The notes under the pieces were generated by a model. That model was not told the DNA's origin and ran no database searches. It worked only from the letters and a program-made list of their open reading frames with translations. The translations under genes and the position numbers were made by a program. Positions 6,683 to 6,903 of a stretch of DNA of 6,903 nucleotides are shown in pieces (the stretch's first letter is position 1; the number at the start of each line of letters is the position of its first letter). This DNA is from Verrucomicrobiota bacterium (GTDB lineage: Bacteria; Verrucomicrobiota; Verrucomicrobiia; Verrucomicrobiales; Akkermansiaceae): assembly GCA_026397695.1 (NCBI GenBank), contig JAPLUJ010000199.1, forward strand, positions 1-6,903, written 5' to 3'.

Positions 6683-6903
6683 GGCGTCCATCCGCACACC
6701 AACGCGACAACCCAGTCATCATGCAGACGATGTCCTCGCCATGCTGATGAGTCCTTGGTTTTCCCTACAGTATTTTTTTGCCGCTAAAATGCGCAAGATA
6801 CGCAATAAGCCTGATGGTAATCATTTTTTGTGGTTTCTGTGCCTCTTTGCGGCTAACTGAATGTATTCCAACTCAGGGACTGCTCAGTAAGTTTCATCTG
6901 CAC
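6602..6903. other. Right-end intergenic region without a gene
   Basis: Beyond the tandem array and the degenerate inverted repeat, I see nothing I can assign. 6683-6770 is unique sequence with no family-like frame. At the right edge, minus-strand frame 6903-6853 reads 16 residues (VQMKLTEQSLSWNTFS) to a TAG at 6855-6853 and could be the tail of a gene beyond the window, but it is too short to call. Confidence 0.4.
6780..6853. repeat. Degenerate inverted repeat, GCCGC...CGCAA type
   Basis: The arms are 6780-6805 and 6828-6853, 26 bases each. Read in the same sense they match at 17 positions, both starting GCCGC and ending CAA, with a rough 10-base purine-rich periodicity (units like AARANGCGCA). 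T-runs flank the left arm (6773-6779) and the inner side of the right arm (6824-6829). The design (short purine-rich units in opposed arms) parallels the element at 4046-4125 but the sequence differs. Likely a dispersed intergenic repeat; a transcript hairpin is possible but weak. Confidence 0.5.

Noticed and set aside
6020..6697. Minus-strand open frame of 225 codons with a repeated FNLQSAI-type N-terminus
   Set aside because: The N-terminus is a translation of the 14-bp tandem repeat and the rest is antisense to pabB, so it is not a real gene.
6633..6860. Plus-strand open frame of 75 codons
   Set aside because: It is made of the tandem repeat, unique non-coding sequence and the degenerate inverted repeat, with no family features.
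6853..6903. 3' end of a minus-strand gene at the right edge
   Set aside because: Only 16 residues are visible, the stop falls inside the repeat arm, and no family can be recognised.

Overview
The window is GC-rich bacterial DNA carrying four recognisable chromosomal genes, one broken gene, and an unusual load of short intergenic repeats. The mix points to a member of the Verrucomicrobiota, or possibly a related PVC-group or environmental lineage. The evidence is a secreted Gfo/Idh/MocA-type oxidoreductase, a secreted GH51 arabinofuranosidase, almost no Shine-Dalgarno sequences, and intergenic repeats of the CGCAGAT, GGGCTTCCAGCCC and ATTGAAGATTGCAG kinds. This placement is inference from gene and repeat style; no rRNA or marker phylogeny is available here.

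Layout. Positions 1-536 (minus strand) hold the N-terminal 178 residues of a signal-peptide-bearing Gfo/Idh/MocA oxidoreductase that runs off the left edge. A 188-base divergent intergenic region follows, with a 38-bp near-perfect palindrome at 604-641 that is a good operator candidate. Positions 725-1936 (plus) encode a complete M24-family metallopeptidase (Xaa-Pro dipeptidase or aminopeptidase type). 45 bases later a secreted GH51 alpha-L-arabinofuranosidase begins (1982-3868). It keeps both catalytic glutamates but is broken twice: a frame change with apparent loss of coding sequence near 3437-3442, and a compensating one-base frame change near 3796. The true family C-terminus can be read through to a TAA at 3866-3868.

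Positions 3869-4192 are a gene-free repeat island between convergent genes, with direct repeats, a short GC hairpin and a nested inverted repeat whose core arms are three 10-bp CGCAGAT-type units. On the minus strand, 4193-4930 encodes a membrane-anchored or secreted M23 (LytM-like) peptidase with all metal ligands. Its divergent neighbour at 5261-6601 (plus) is pabB, aminodeoxychorismate synthase component I, identified by the PIKGT lysine motif. The pabB C-terminus runs into a 14-bp tandem repeat (6597-6682). The right end (6683-6903) holds a second, more degenerate inverted repeat and no convincing gene.

The genes do not form one pathway. They cover carbohydrate turnover (oxidoreductase, arabinofuranosidase), peptide turnover (M24), cell-wall remodelling (M23) and folate synthesis (pabB). 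I see no defence system, mobile-element gene, RNA gene or CRISPR array. The most notable items are the palindrome, the doubly broken arabinofuranosidase and the three repeat families at gene ends.
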